Shown: positions 34,104 to 42,439 of the stretch, piece by piece
Numbering within the stretch: the first letter of the stretch is position 1
How the letters are laid out: each line of letters opens with the position of its first letter
From: Parenemella sanctibonifatiensis
GTDB taxonomy: Bacteria > Actinomycetota > Actinomycetes > Propionibacteriales > Propionibacteriaceae
Reading direction: 5' to 3'
Assembly (NCBI RefSeq): GCF_002250565.1
Contig: NZ_NMVJ01000008.1
Span: 186,001 to 250,000 of the forward strand
Length of the DNA stretch: 64,000 nucleotides
Made by a program: the position numbers and the translations under genes
Notes under the pieces: generated by a model
What the model was told of the DNA's origin: nothing
The model's input: the letters and a program-made list of their open reading frames with translations, nothing else
The model's database searches: none

Positions 34104-35030
34104 GCAGGCCATCAGCTGGATCTGGTGGAAGATCATGAGCGGCAGCACCATCAGGGTTGCCTGAGGTCCAGCGAACAGCACCGCCGCCATCGGCAGCCCG
34201 GTCGCCAAGGACTTCTTCGAGCCGCAGAACTGGATCGCGATCGAGTCGGCACGGTCGAAACCGAGCGCCCGCGCCAGGAACCAGGTGCCGGCCAGCACCA
34301 CCGCCAACAACACGACACACGCCACCACCACGACCACCAGTTGCATCGGTGCCACCGCCGACCAGACGTTTTCCCGGATGCCCTCGGAGAAGGCGGCGTA
34401 GACCACCAGCAGGATCGAGCCCTGGTCGACCAGTTTGAGTGGCTTCTTGTGCTGGGTGACGAAGTCGGCGGTCCAGCGCCGGGACAGCTGGCCGATCACG
34501 AAGGGCAGCAGCAGCTGCAACATGATCGTGATGATCGAACCCGGGTCGACCGCGCTGCCCGCATCCCCGGTCGTGGTCAACAGCGCCATCGCCAACAGTG
34601 GGGTGAGGATGACGCCCAGCAGGTTCGAGGCGGATGCGCTGACCACGGCGCCGGCGACGTTGCCGCCGGCCAGACCGGTGAAGGCGATCGAGGACTGCAC
34701 GGTCGAGGGGGCCAGAGTGGCGTACAACAGACCGGCTGTCAGACCGGCTGACAGCCACGGTGAGGCGACCGTCGAAAACAGCAGGCCCAGCAGCGGGAAC
34801 GCCACGAAGGTCAGCGACAGGATGGTCAGGTGCAGCTTCCAGTGTTGGAGGCCGGCGAGCGCTTCCTGGGGGGAGAGCCGGGCGCCGTACAGGAAGAACA
34901 GCACCGCGATGGCGGCAATGGTCGCCCAGTCAACGCCCGTCACAGCCCATCCGGTGGCCGGCAGCACCGAGCCGAGAATGGCGGCAATGATGATCGCCGA
35001 CATGAAGCCGTCAAGGCCAAACTTGCGCAC
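34002..35030 (-). CDS. Bile acid:sodium symporter family transporter (SBF-like/YfeH type)
   Basis: 342 residues, about ten hydrophobic helices. The GTG at 35030 is chosen because GGAG stands 5 bases upstream and VRKFGLDGFM is the usual YfeH-type start. Conserved marks: LFFLYGARLSPQEAL, LAPSTVQSSIAFTGLAGGN (the crossover motif) and FCGSKKSLATGLPMA near the second one. Family members carry organic anions with sodium; the substrate is unknown. The C-terminal 20 residues are hydrophilic and lie in the stretch shared with the opposite-strand gene. Divergent from kup. Confidence 0.85.
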   Translation of the reverse strand: MRKFGLDGFMSAIIIAAILGSVLPATGWAVTGVDWATIAAIAVLFFLYGARLSPQEALAGLQHWKLHLTILSLTFVAFPLLGLLFSTVASPWLSAGLTAGLLYATLAPSTVQSSIAFTGLAGGNVAGAVVSASASNLLGVILTPLLAMALLTTTGDAGSAVDPGSIITIMLQLLLPFVIGQLSRRWTADFVTQHKKPLKLVDQGSILLVVYAAFSEGIRENVWSAVAPMQLVVVVVACVVLLAVVLAGTWFLARALGFDRADSIAIQFCGSKKSLATGLPMAAVLFAGPQATLMVLPLMIFHQIQLMACSFLASHYARTGALPDQPTAEHQPAAEADQDSNS

Positions 35031-35106
35031 GTGAACTCCATGCTCCGGTCGTGGGGGACCCGGCAACCCTATCGGCTGCAGTGGTGGCAGGATTGTCGGA
35101 GTGGTG

Positions 35107-37095
35107 ATGGACATCCCGCGCTCGTCCGGTACTGGCGAGACCGTCCCGCCGCAGGCCCCACAAGCCCGCCGAGCCCTGGACAGCAGTGGCGCACCGCGCC
35201 CCTTCACACCCGTCACGGCGTTGGCAGTCGGCGCGCTGGGGGTGGTGTTCGGCGACATCGGCACCAGCCCGCTCTATGCGCTGCAGACCGTGTTCAGCCT
35301 CAATCACAATGCCGTTGCGCCCACCGAACTGGACGTGCTGGGGGTGATCTCGATGGTCACCTGGTGCCTGATTGTGATCGTCACGGTGACCTACATCGGG
35401 CTGATCATGCGCGCCGACAACCAGGGCGAGGGCGGCATTCTGGCGTTGACCGCGCTGGTGCTGCGCAAGCTGCACGGCCCAGGTGGCGTGGGCCCAGGCG
35501 AGGCCTCGGCGGCGCTGGTGGTCGGGGTGGTGGGGGCCAGTCTGTTCTTCGGCGACTCGGTCATCACCCCAGCGATCTCGGTGCTGTCGGCGTTCGAAGG
35601 CATCGAGGTGACCGGTTCGGTGTCCAACTCGGTGATCCTGCCCGGAGCAGTGGTGGTGCTGAGCCTGTTGTTCGTCGTCCAGCGGCGCGGCACGGGCGGG
35701 ATCGGTCGGTTGTTCGGACCGGTGATGATCGTGTGGTTCCTGGTGTTGGCGATCACCGGACTGCCGCACCTGCTGGCGAATCCGGGCATCCTGCGGGCGC
35801 TGTCGCCCCACTACGCCCTGGTCTTCCTGATCGACCGGCCCGTGGTCGCTTTCATTGCCCTGGGTGCGGTGGTGTTGGCGATCACGGGGGCCGAGGCGTT
35901 GTACGCCGACATGGGCCACTTCGGGCGGCGACCGATCGCGCTGGCGTGGCTGGCGTTGGTGCTGCCGGCGTTGCTGATCAACTACTACGGCCAGGGCGCC
36001 ATGATCCTCCAGGACCCGGCCACGATCGTCAATCCGTTCTTCTCCCTCGTCCCTGATCCGTTGCGACTCCCGTTGGTGGCGTTGGCGGCGATCGCGACGG
36101 TGATCGCATCCCAGGCGGTCATCTCCGGTGCCTTCTCGGTGGCCCGGCAGGCGAGCCGGTTGTCGCTGTTGCCTCGGCTGAAGGTCACCCAGACCTCACC
36201 CGAGCACGGCGGCCAGATCTACATCGGGTCGATCAACCTGATCCTGTACGCCGGTGTCGTCACGTTGGTGCTGGTGTTCCAGCGTTCCGAGGCGCTGGCG
36301 GCGGCGTACGGGTTGGCGGTGACGGCCACGATCGTGTTGGTGCTGTCGTTGTTCCTGCTGTACCTGCTGAGGGTCCGGCACTGGCCGCTGTGGCGGGTGG
36401 TCGGGTTGGCGGTGGTGGTCGGCGGCATCGAACTGGTGCTGCTGGCAGCGACCATCGTCAAGGTGCCGGCAGGCGGTTGGATCCCGTTGGTGATCGCGGC
36501 GGTGCTGGTGACGGTGATGTTGGTGTGGCATCGCGGCGCCAGAATCCTCTTCGGTCGCCGGCGGGCGATGGAGGGACCGATCGAGAACTTCCTGGCGGAG
36601 GTGGCGGAACAGCGCGTGGCGCGGGTGCCCGGGCTGGTGGTTTATCCCCACGCCGATCCGGCGACGGTGCCGTTGGCCCTGCGCACCGGCGTCGCCATGA
36701 ACGGGGTGCTGCATGAACACGTGGTGATCCTGACCCTGAAGCAGATCGGCGTGCCCCATGCCCGCCGCGGGGAGCGGGTGACCGCGCGGGTGCTCGGCCC
36801 CGGCATCGTCCAGGTCGTGCATCTGGTCGGCTTCCACGACTCCCAGGACGTCCCGGCCGCACTGCGGAACGCGATCGGGCGCTACGGCGACACGATGCCG
36901 GAGTTGGCGCTGGACCCGGAGCAGGCGATGTATGTGCTGTCGGTGTTCCGGATCGAGCTGGGCAAGGAGCCGGTGATGCCGCGCTGGCAGAAACTGCTGG
37001 TGAGGGCGCTGGAGCGGGGGTCGGCCAACCGCACCCAGGCGATGCACCTGCCGACCTCTCGAACCGTGGTCATGGGCGCTGAGACCGAGCTGTGA
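35107..37095 (+). CDS. kup: Potassium uptake protein Kup
   Basis: Proton-coupled K+ importer. 662 residues: N-terminal membrane domain of about twelve helices with VVFGDIGTSPLYALQTVF and MRADNQGEGGILAL, both diagnostic of Kup/HAK, and a cytosolic C-terminal domain of about 200 residues (HVVILTLKQIGVPHARRGER). The ATG at 35107 is used because CGGAG stands at the right distance; the GTG at 35101 would overlap that RBS. Divergent from the symporter gene. Confidence 0.95.
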   Translation: MDIPRSSGTGETVPPQAPQARRALDSSGAPRPFTPVTALAVGALGVVFGDIGTSPLYALQTVFSLNHNAVAPTELDVLGVISMVTWCLIVIVTVTYIGLIMRADNQGEGGILALTALVLRKLHGPGGVGPGEASAALVVGVVGASLFFGDSVITPAISVLSAFEGIEVTGSVSNSVILPGAVVVLSLLFVVQRRGTGGIGRLFGPVMIVWFLVLAITGLPHLLANPGILRALSPHYALVFLIDRPVVAFIALGAVVLAITGAEALYADMGHFGRRPIALAWLALVLPALLINYYGQGAMILQDPATIVNPFFSLVPDPLRLPLVALAAIATVIASQAVISGAFSVARQASRLSLLPRLKVTQTSPEHGGQIYIGSINLILYAGVVTLVLVFQRSEALAAAYGLAVTATIVLVLSLFLLYLLRVRHWPLWRVVGLAVVVGGIELVLLAATIVKVPAGGWIPLVIAAVLVTVMLVWHRGARILFGRRRAMEGPIENFLAEVAEQRVARVPGLVVYPHADPATVPLALRTGVAMNGVLHEHVVILTLKQIGVPHARRGERVTARVLGPGIVQVVHLVGFHDSQDVPAALRNAIGRYGDTMPELALDPEQAMYVLSVFRIELGKEPVMPRWQKLLVRALERGSANRTQAMHLPTSRTVVMGAETEL

Positions 37096-37109
37096 GGGTC
37101 GTTGCGGGA

Positions 37110-37115
37110 TAGGCT
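37110..37115 (+). promoter_or_regulatory. -10 box, probable leaderless promoter of the SpoU methylase gene
   Basis: TAGGCT ends 8 bases before the ATG at 37124; no Shine-Dalgarno sequence lies between. Confidence 0.4.
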
Positions 37116-37123
37116 TCACGACC

Positions 37124-37939
37124 ATGGAGATCGCGGTGACGACAGCTGAGGATCCGCGGCTGGCGGACTATGTACGCCTGCGGGACACCCAGCTGCGACA
37201 CCACCTGGAGGCCGAGCGCGGGGTCTACATCGCCGAGGGTGAGAAGGTGATCCGCCGGGCCGCCGAGGCCGGCGGTACGCCCCGGTCCTTCCTGCTGGCC
37301 AGCCGCTGGCTATCGGGCCTGTCCGACGTGTTGGGTCAGTGGCCGCAGGTGCCGGTCTACGTCGGCGACGAGGCGATGATCGAGCGGCTGACCGGATTTC
37401 ACGTGCACCGCGGAGCGCTGGCCTGCTTCGAGCGGCCCGAGCCGCGTACGGTGGCGGACCTGCTGGCGGGGGAATTGGCCGGGCGCACGCGCTCCAGGAT
37501 CGCGGTGCTGGAAGGCCTGGTGGACCACGCCAATGTCGGTGCCATCTTCCGTTCGGCGGCCGCCCTGGGCGTCGATGCGGTGCTGGGGACGCCCCGCTGC
37601 GCCGATCCGCTCTATCGCCGCTCGATCAAGGTGAGCATGGGGACGGTGTTCCAGGTGCCGTGGGTGCGGGCCGATCCCTGGCCCGCGGCGATCGGGCAGC
37701 TCCAGGATGCCGGCTACGTGGTGGCTGGCATGACGTTGGGGGAGGGTGCGATCACGCTGGATGAGCTGGTGGCGGCTGACCATCCGAAGCTGGCGCTCGT
37801 GTTCGGCACCGAGGGGGACGGCCTGACGCCGAAGGCGGACAGCCTGCTGGATGCGCGGGTGACGATCCCGATGATGCACGGTGTTGACTCGCTCAACGTG
37901 GCCGCGAGTTCGGCGGTGGCGTTCTGGGCGACCAGATGA
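37124..37939 (+). CDS. SpoU/TrmH family RNA 2'-O-methyltransferase
   Basis: SPOUT enzyme methylating a ribose in rRNA or tRNA. 271 residues. N-terminal L30e-like substrate-binding domain (ERGVYIAEGEKVIRRA), then the three SpoU motifs: NVGAIFRSAAALG, VFGTEGDGL and IPMMHGVDSLNVAASSAV. This order fits the TrmH/TsnR type. The target nucleotide cannot be given. The gene is separated from the copper ATPase gene by a CsoR-like operator. Confidence 0.9.
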   Translation: MEIAVTTAEDPRLADYVRLRDTQLRHHLEAERGVYIAEGEKVIRRAAEAGGTPRSFLLASRWLSGLSDVLGQWPQVPVYVGDEAMIERLTGFHVHRGALACFERPEPRTVADLLAGELAGRTRSRIAVLEGLVDHANVGAIFRSAAALGVDAVLGTPRCADPLYRRSIKVSMGTVFQVPWVRADPWPAAIGQLQDAGYVVAGMTLGEGAITLDELVAADHPKLALVFGTEGDGLTPKADSLLDARVTIPMMHGVDSLNVAASSAVAFWATR

Positions 37940-37968
37940 CAGTCGGGGCTGAGCCCCCGGCGCGCCGA

Positions 37969-37987
37969 CATACCCCCTAGGGGTATG
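37969..37987. promoter_or_regulatory. CsoR-type copper-responsive operator
   Basis: CATACCCC-CTA-GGGGTATG is a perfect 8-bp inverted repeat with a 3-base centre. The TACCCC...GGGGTA pattern is the known recognition type of the copper-sensing repressor CsoR. It stands 46 bases before the start of a copper-type P1B ATPase gene. No csoR gene is in the window, so the repressor must act from elsewhere. Confidence 0.8.
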
Positions 37988-37996
37988 GTGGGTCGC

Positions 37997-38034
37997 GAAG
38001 GAGCGTGACACCCATGAAGGAGCGTGACACCCAT
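37997..38034 (+). repeat. 19-bp tandem duplication of RBS and start codon
   Basis: GAAGGAGCGTGACACCCAT occurs twice in direct succession (37997–38015, 38016–38034). Each copy holds an AAGGAG and, with the following G, an ATG. The first ATG (38014) opens a 14-codon frame that ends at 38058, inside the ATPase gene in another frame; the second (38033) is the ATPase start. Confidence 0.92.
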
Positions 38035-40159
38035 GCAGCACCAGCACCAGTCCGATGAACCGCAGCAGGATCACAGCCCAGACCACCACGAACACGGCCA
38101 CCACGAACACGGGCACCACGAGCACGGGCACGAGGAACACGGATCTCAGCACGGTCAGGAGGACGGCCACGGACACCATGGTGGCCATGGCCACCACGAC
38201 CACGTGAAGCAGTTCCGCCGCCTGTTCTGGATCATGCTCGCCATCGCGGTCCCGGTGGTGGGATTCAACGCGATGTTCGCGCATCTGCTGGGCTACTCGT
38301 TGCCCGATGCGGCCTGGGTGGCATGGGTGTCCCCGGTGCTCGGCACCGTCATGTACTTCTGGGGCGGCTGGCCCTTCCTGACCGGCGGTGCCTCCGAGTT
38401 GCGCAGCCGCAAGCCCGGGATGATGCTGCTGATCTCGCTCGGCATCACGGTCGCCTTCCTGTCCTCCCTGGGTTCAAGCCTGGGCCTGTTGTCGCCCGAG
38501 CTCGACTTCTGGTGGGAGTTGGCGCTGCTGGTCGTGATCATGCTTCTGGGTCACTGGATCGAGATGCGATCCTTGGCGCAGACCACCTCCGCGCTCGACT
38601 CGCTGGCCTCCCTGCTGCCCGACACCGCCGAACGAGTCAACGGCGACCAGGTCGAAGAGGTCTCACCGTCCGACCTGCAGGTCGGCGACGTCGTCGTGGT
38701 ACGCCCGGGCGCCTCTGTCCCAGCCGACGGCGAGGTCGTCGATGGCTCGGCCTCGATGGATGAGTCGATGATCACCGGCGAATCGCAGACCGTGCGGCGT
38801 ACGGTCGGCGACGCCGTGGTGGCCGGCACCGTCGCAACCGACTCCGGCCTGCGGGTGCGGGTCAGCGCCACCGGTGAGGAGACCGCACTGGCCGGGATCC
38901 AGCGCCTCGTCGCCGACGCCCAGTCCTCCTCCTCACGTGCCCAGCGCATCGCCGACACCGCCGCCGGATGGCTGTTCTGGTTCGCCCTCAGCGCCGCCGT
39001 CATCACCGCGGTGGTCTGGACCCTGGCCGGTGTCCCCGAAGATGCGGTGGTGCGGACCATCACCGTGCTGGTGATCGCCTGTCCGCACGCCCTGGGCCTG
39101 GCGATCCCCCTGGTGGTCTCCATCGCCACCGAACGCGCGGCCAAGGCCGGCGTCCTCATCAAGGACCGGCTGGCGCTGGAATCGATGCGGAACGTCGGCG
39201 CCGTGATCTTCGACAAGACCGGCACCTTGACCAGGGGTGAACCAACCGTCACTGCGATCGAACCCAGCGACCGGGCCGACGAGCTGCTGCGCCTGGCCGC
39301 AGCTGCCGAGTCCGACAGTGAACACCCGCTGGCGCGCGCCATCATGGCCGCGGCCCAGGAGCGTGAGCTGTCCCTTCCGGCCGCCCGCGACTTCTCCTCA
39401 GAGCCTGCGACCGGCGTACGCGCGGTGGTCGAGGACACGGTCGTCGAGGTCGGCGGCCCGTACCTGCTCGAGCATCATGGCCGCGACGAACTTCCCGCCG
39501 CGCAGGCATGGCACCAGGAGGGCGCCATCGTCCTGCACGTCCTGGTCGACGGGGAGCCGACAGGGGTCCTGCGGCTGGCCGACGAGATCCGTCCCGAGTC
39601 CACTGCCGCGGTGGCCGCGCTGCACGAGGCCGACATCAAGGTCGTGATGATCACCGGTGATGCCCAGGCGGTTGCCGACAACGTGGCCGGTCAGCTCGGC
39701 ATCGACCAGGTGTTCGCGGGCGTACGTCCCGAGGACAAGGCCTCCCACGTCTCCGCCCTGCAGACCGATGGCGTCAAGGTCGCCATGGTCGGCGACGGCG
39801 TCAACGACGCTCCGGCACTGGCGCAGGCCGATGTCGGCATCGCGATCGGTGCCGGCACCGACGTTGCGATCGGATCAGCCGGGGTCATCCTGGCGTCCTC
39901 GGACCCGCGTGCGGTGCTGTCAGTGCTGGAACTGTCCAGGGCCAGCTACCGCAAGATGGTCCAGAACCTGTGGTGGGCGGCGGGTTACAACCTGATCTCG
40001 GTGCCGTTGGCAGCCGGCGTCCTGGCACCCGTCGGTTTCGTGATGCCGATGAGTGTCGGCGCGATCCTGATGTCCCTGTCGACGGTGATCGTCGCGCTCA
40101 ACGCCCAACTGCTGCGGCGCTTGGACCTCAGGCCCGAGAAGCAGACCCAGGATTCGTGA
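38033..40159 (+). CDS. copB: Copper-type P1B ATPase (CopB-like, CPH motif) with His-rich N-terminus
   Basis: Exports copper ions from the cytosol. 708 residues. The first ~55 residues are dominated by His in HHEHGHEEHG-like repeats, a metal-binding tail instead of a CxxC domain. Eight membrane helices; the sixth carries CPH (VIACPHALGLA), typical of the CopB subgroup, where CopA-type pumps have CPC. The catalytic core has DKTGT, the HP dipeptide in SEHPLARA and GDGVNDAPAL. The ATG at 38033 is supported by AAGGAG at 38017–38022. A CsoR-like operator upstream predicts copper induction. The 3' end overlaps the convergent ASCH gene by 32 bases. Confidence 0.93.
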   Translation: MQHQHQSDEPQQDHSPDHHEHGHHEHGHHEHGHEEHGSQHGQEDGHGHHGGHGHHDHVKQFRRLFWIMLAIAVPVVGFNAMFAHLLGYSLPDAAWVAWVSPVLGTVMYFWGGWPFLTGGASELRSRKPGMMLLISLGITVAFLSSLGSSLGLLSPELDFWWELALLVVIMLLGHWIEMRSLAQTTSALDSLASLLPDTAERVNGDQVEEVSPSDLQVGDVVVVRPGASVPADGEVVDGSASMDESMITGESQTVRRTVGDAVVAGTVATDSGLRVRVSATGEETALAGIQRLVADAQSSSSRAQRIADTAAGWLFWFALSAAVITAVVWTLAGVPEDAVVRTITVLVIACPHALGLAIPLVVSIATERAAKAGVLIKDRLALESMRNVGAVIFDKTGTLTRGEPTVTAIEPSDRADELLRLAAAAESDSEHPLARAIMAAAQERELSLPAARDFSSEPATGVRAVVEDTVVEVGGPYLLEHHGRDELPAAQAWHQEGAIVLHVLVDGEPTGVLRLADEIRPESTAAVAALHEADIKVVMITGDAQAVADNVAGQLGIDQVFAGVRPEDKASHVSALQTDGVKVAMVGDGVNDAPALAQADVGIAIGAGTDVAIGSAGVILASSDPRAVLSVLELSRASYRKMVQNLWWAAGYNLISVPLAAGVLAPVGFVMPMSVGAILMSLSTVIVALNAQLLRRLDLRPEKQTQDS

Positions 40160-40634
40160 CCAGCACCTCGAAGCGTTCCAACACCACCGGCAGGTCGTCG
40201 CTGAAACCGTGGTCGTGGCTGGCGTGCTCAGTGAAGAAGGCCTCGTGCACCTCGCGCCAGTACGCCAAGCTCCGGTCGCCCTCACCCTCGGCGTACGCGT
40301 GGTCGGCATCGACGTCGCCAAATCGGACCACCTCGACGTCGGTGGTGCGCACCAGGGCCCGGGGGTGGCCGGCGCCGTCAAGCACGATGCTCAATTCGCC
40401 CACCTCGGGCAGAGCTTCGTCCTCGGCGTCGTAGTCCCAGCGGGAGCTGGCGGTGGCGGTCTTGATGCCGGCGAGCACCAACGCCAACAACTCGTCGGCC
40501 TGCTGCGGATCAGCACCGAACGACCACGCCGGCGGCGGCACGGTGTCGCGCAGGTTGGGGCCGGTGATGGTCCGCAATGGGTTCACCTTGGCGCGCACCT
40601 GGGCATCGGCCCAGAACGCCTCGATCTCATTCAT
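40128..40634 (-). CDS. ASCH domain protein
   Basis: 168 residues. The ASCH fold, a PUA-like RNA-binding beta-barrel, is indicated by WSFGADPQQADELLALVLAGIKTATAS, VGELSIVLDGAGHPRALVRTTDVEVVRFGDV and AYWREVHEAFF near the C-terminus. Such proteins are thought to bind RNA or modified nucleosides; some hydrolyse N4-acetylcytidine. Its start overlaps the end of the peptide deformylase gene by 8 bases, suggesting a short operon linked to translation. Confidence 0.87.
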   Translation of the reverse strand: MNEIEAFWADAQVRAKVNPLRTITGPNLRDTVPPPAWSFGADPQQADELLALVLAGIKTATASSRWDYDAEDEALPEVGELSIVLDGAGHPRALVRTTDVEVVRFGDVDADHAYAEGEGDRSLAYWREVHEAFFTEHASHDHGFSDDLPVVLERFEVLVTNPGSASRA

Positions 40635-41229
40635 CGTCGGCCGGGGTCGGCTTCACCAGCAGCTTGGGGGAGACCGGCCAGTCCTCGGGATAGCGGGCGG
40701 CGGCGTTGTTGTGGGTGGCGTAGAGCTGCTTGCGGGACCGCGCCGACAGCCGGTCACCGAAGACGGTGCCGTTGAGGTGGTCGGTCTCGTGCTGCAGGCA
40801 GCGCGCCAGCAGACCGGTGCCGACGATCTCGATGTCATTGCCGTGCGCGTCCTGCCCCCGGCAGATCGCGCGGTCCGGACGGGCCAGGCTCTGGAAGGCG
40901 CCCGGCAACGACAGGCAGCCCTCCTCGGCGGCCTCGAGCTTGCGGTCCTTGCCCTCGGGCAGCTCCACCACCGGATTGCAGACCACGCCAACGGTGCGGA
41001 CGTCATCCGCATCGGGGCAGTCGAAGACGAAGACCGCGAGGCTGCGACCGACCTGGGTGCCGGCCAGACCAACACCGTCGGCGGCCTCCATGGTCGCGAA
41101 CATGTCGCGCACCAGGGCATGCAACTCGTCGTCGAACGTTGTCACCGGCTCGGTCTTGGCGTGCATCACCGGCTCACCCCACCGGGTGATCGGCAGCACA
41201 GTTCCACCAGCGGTCAGGTCTTCAGTCAT
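40627..41229 (-). CDS. def: Peptide deformylase
   Basis: Removes the formyl group from new proteins using an active-site metal. 200 residues. All three motifs are present: GVGLAGTQVG (motif 1), EGCLSLPG (motif 2, metal Cys) and QHETDHLNG (motif 3, two metal His and the catalytic Glu). The ATG start at 41229 lies 27 bases after the lactonase-like gene on the same strand. It is an ordinary-looking housekeeping copy. Confidence 0.95.
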   Translation of the reverse strand: MTEDLTAGGTVLPITRWGEPVMHAKTEPVTTFDDELHALVRDMFATMEAADGVGLAGTQVGRSLAVFVFDCPDADDVRTVGVVCNPVVELPEGKDRKLEAAEEGCLSLPGAFQSLARPDRAICRGQDAHGNDIEIVGTGLLARCLQHETDHLNGTVFGDRLSARSRKQLYATHNNAAARYPEDWPVSPKLLVKPTPADDE

Positions 41230-41256
41230 CGAACAGGATCCTTGGCAGTGAGCAGG

Positions 41257-42318
41257 TCAGCGGGGGCGACGAATGAGAATACAGGCCGGCTGCGGGGTGC
41301 TGAGCCGGAAGTCGTGGATCCACGTGCGATTCGGGTCGGAGCCGTCGCCACGTCGGAAGACGCTGATGGTGTCGCTGTTCTGGTTGGCGACCCACACCAT
41401 GCCGCCGACGTGCACGATGTCGCGGGGCCATTCACCCTCGGTGGGGACCTCGACGCGCAACTGGAGACGGTCGGCCTGGGTGTCCAGGTCGAACACGGCG
41501 AAGGTGTCGGGCCCGCGGTTGCCGACGAACACCTCATTGCCGATGATGCGCAGCGCTGAGGGATAACAGCGCGGCCCGTCCACCAGACTGGTGGAGGGCA
41601 CCCGCTCCACCTCGCGCCAGCCGAACAGGCCCTCGCTGCCGAGCCACAGTTCGGCGCTCAACTCGCAGGCCACCACCATCAACTTGTCCAGGAAGGCGAT
41701 GTGACGAGGGCCGGCGCCGGCCGGCAGGTCGACCGGATGTTCGGTGCGCAGGCGTCGGTCGAAACCGAGCGTCATCACATGCACCTTGTCCAGACCGAGG
41801 TCGGGGACATAGAGCTTGTCCTCGCGGAAAACGACCTGGTGGGGATGGGAGGCTTCCTGTCGTTCCGGATCGGTGCCCGAGCCGGGGAAGGCGTACAGAT
41901 CGACCATCGCACCGAGGTCACCGTTGGGATCGACCGAGATCGAGGACACCGCCCCACCTGTGTAGTGCGCCACCACGATGGCGCGCTGGTCCGGCGAGAG
42001 CGCCATGTGGCAGCCGCCGCTGGAACCGGTGGCCACCGGGTCGAGTGCGGTCAGGTCACCGTTGTCCTCGATCCGGATCGGGGTGATCATCGTCTCGTCG
42101 GTCTCGCTGAGCGCGTAGAGGATCGGATGATGGGGATGGGCGACCAGCCATGATGCCGAAGGGACCGGCAGCGGATCGGTCTCGGTGAAGCGCACCTCGT
42201 CCTGACCGTCCTCGGCCCAGTCCAGGCAGTGCAGACCAGCAGGCTGGGACTCGGTGGTGTAACCCCCGACGAAGACCCTCGTTCCGGGGCCGAGCTGGGA
42301 ACCTCGGGTGGTGGCCAT
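41257..42318 (-). CDS. Lactonase family beta-propeller protein (Pgl/YbhE type)
   Basis: 353 residues. Start at 42318 (MATTRGSQL) behind GGAGGA. Seven-bladed propeller signatures: RVFVGGYTTES at the N-terminus, HPHHPILYALSETD, SPDQRAIVVAHYTGGAVSSI, SHPHQVVF, GPRHIAF, and VFVGNRGPDTFAVFDL. This is the YbhE 6-phosphogluconolactonase family; many members act on other lactones or have no proven substrate. No export signal, so cytosolic. Divergent from xerC across 120 bases in which no clear promoter is seen. Confidence 0.87.
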   Translation of the reverse strand: MATTRGSQLGPGTRVFVGGYTTESQPAGLHCLDWAEDGQDEVRFTETDPLPVPSASWLVAHPHHPILYALSETDETMITPIRIEDNGDLTALDPVATGSSGGCHMALSPDQRAIVVAHYTGGAVSSISVDPNGDLGAMVDLYAFPGSGTDPERQEASHPHQVVFREDKLYVPDLGLDKVHVMTLGFDRRLRTEHPVDLPAGAGPRHIAFLDKLMVVACELSAELWLGSEGLFGWREVERVPSTSLVDGPRCYPSALRIIGNEVFVGNRGPDTFAVFDLDTQADRLQLRVEVPTEGEWPRDIVHVGGMVWVANQNSDTISVFRRGDGSDPNRTWIHDFRLSTPQPACILIRRPR

Positions 42319-42439
42319 CTGTCCTCCTCCGCCGACGATGCGGCGTTGTGACTCAACTGCTGGGCCAGTCTTGCACCTTTCGGCCGCCGTGCGGGGTGGC
42401 GGCTTGCCGTAACGGGTGCGCCGGCCAACCATGAACCAC

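Noticed and set aside
38014-38058. 14-codon frame from the first ATG before copB as a real peptide gene
   Set aside because: It results from the 19-bp duplication and overlaps copB; I report it as a possible translational element, not as a protein gene.
38087-38170. Repetitive CACGAACACGGCCAC-type stretch as a non-coding repeat
   Set aside because: It is in frame within copB and encodes the His-rich metal-binding N-terminus.
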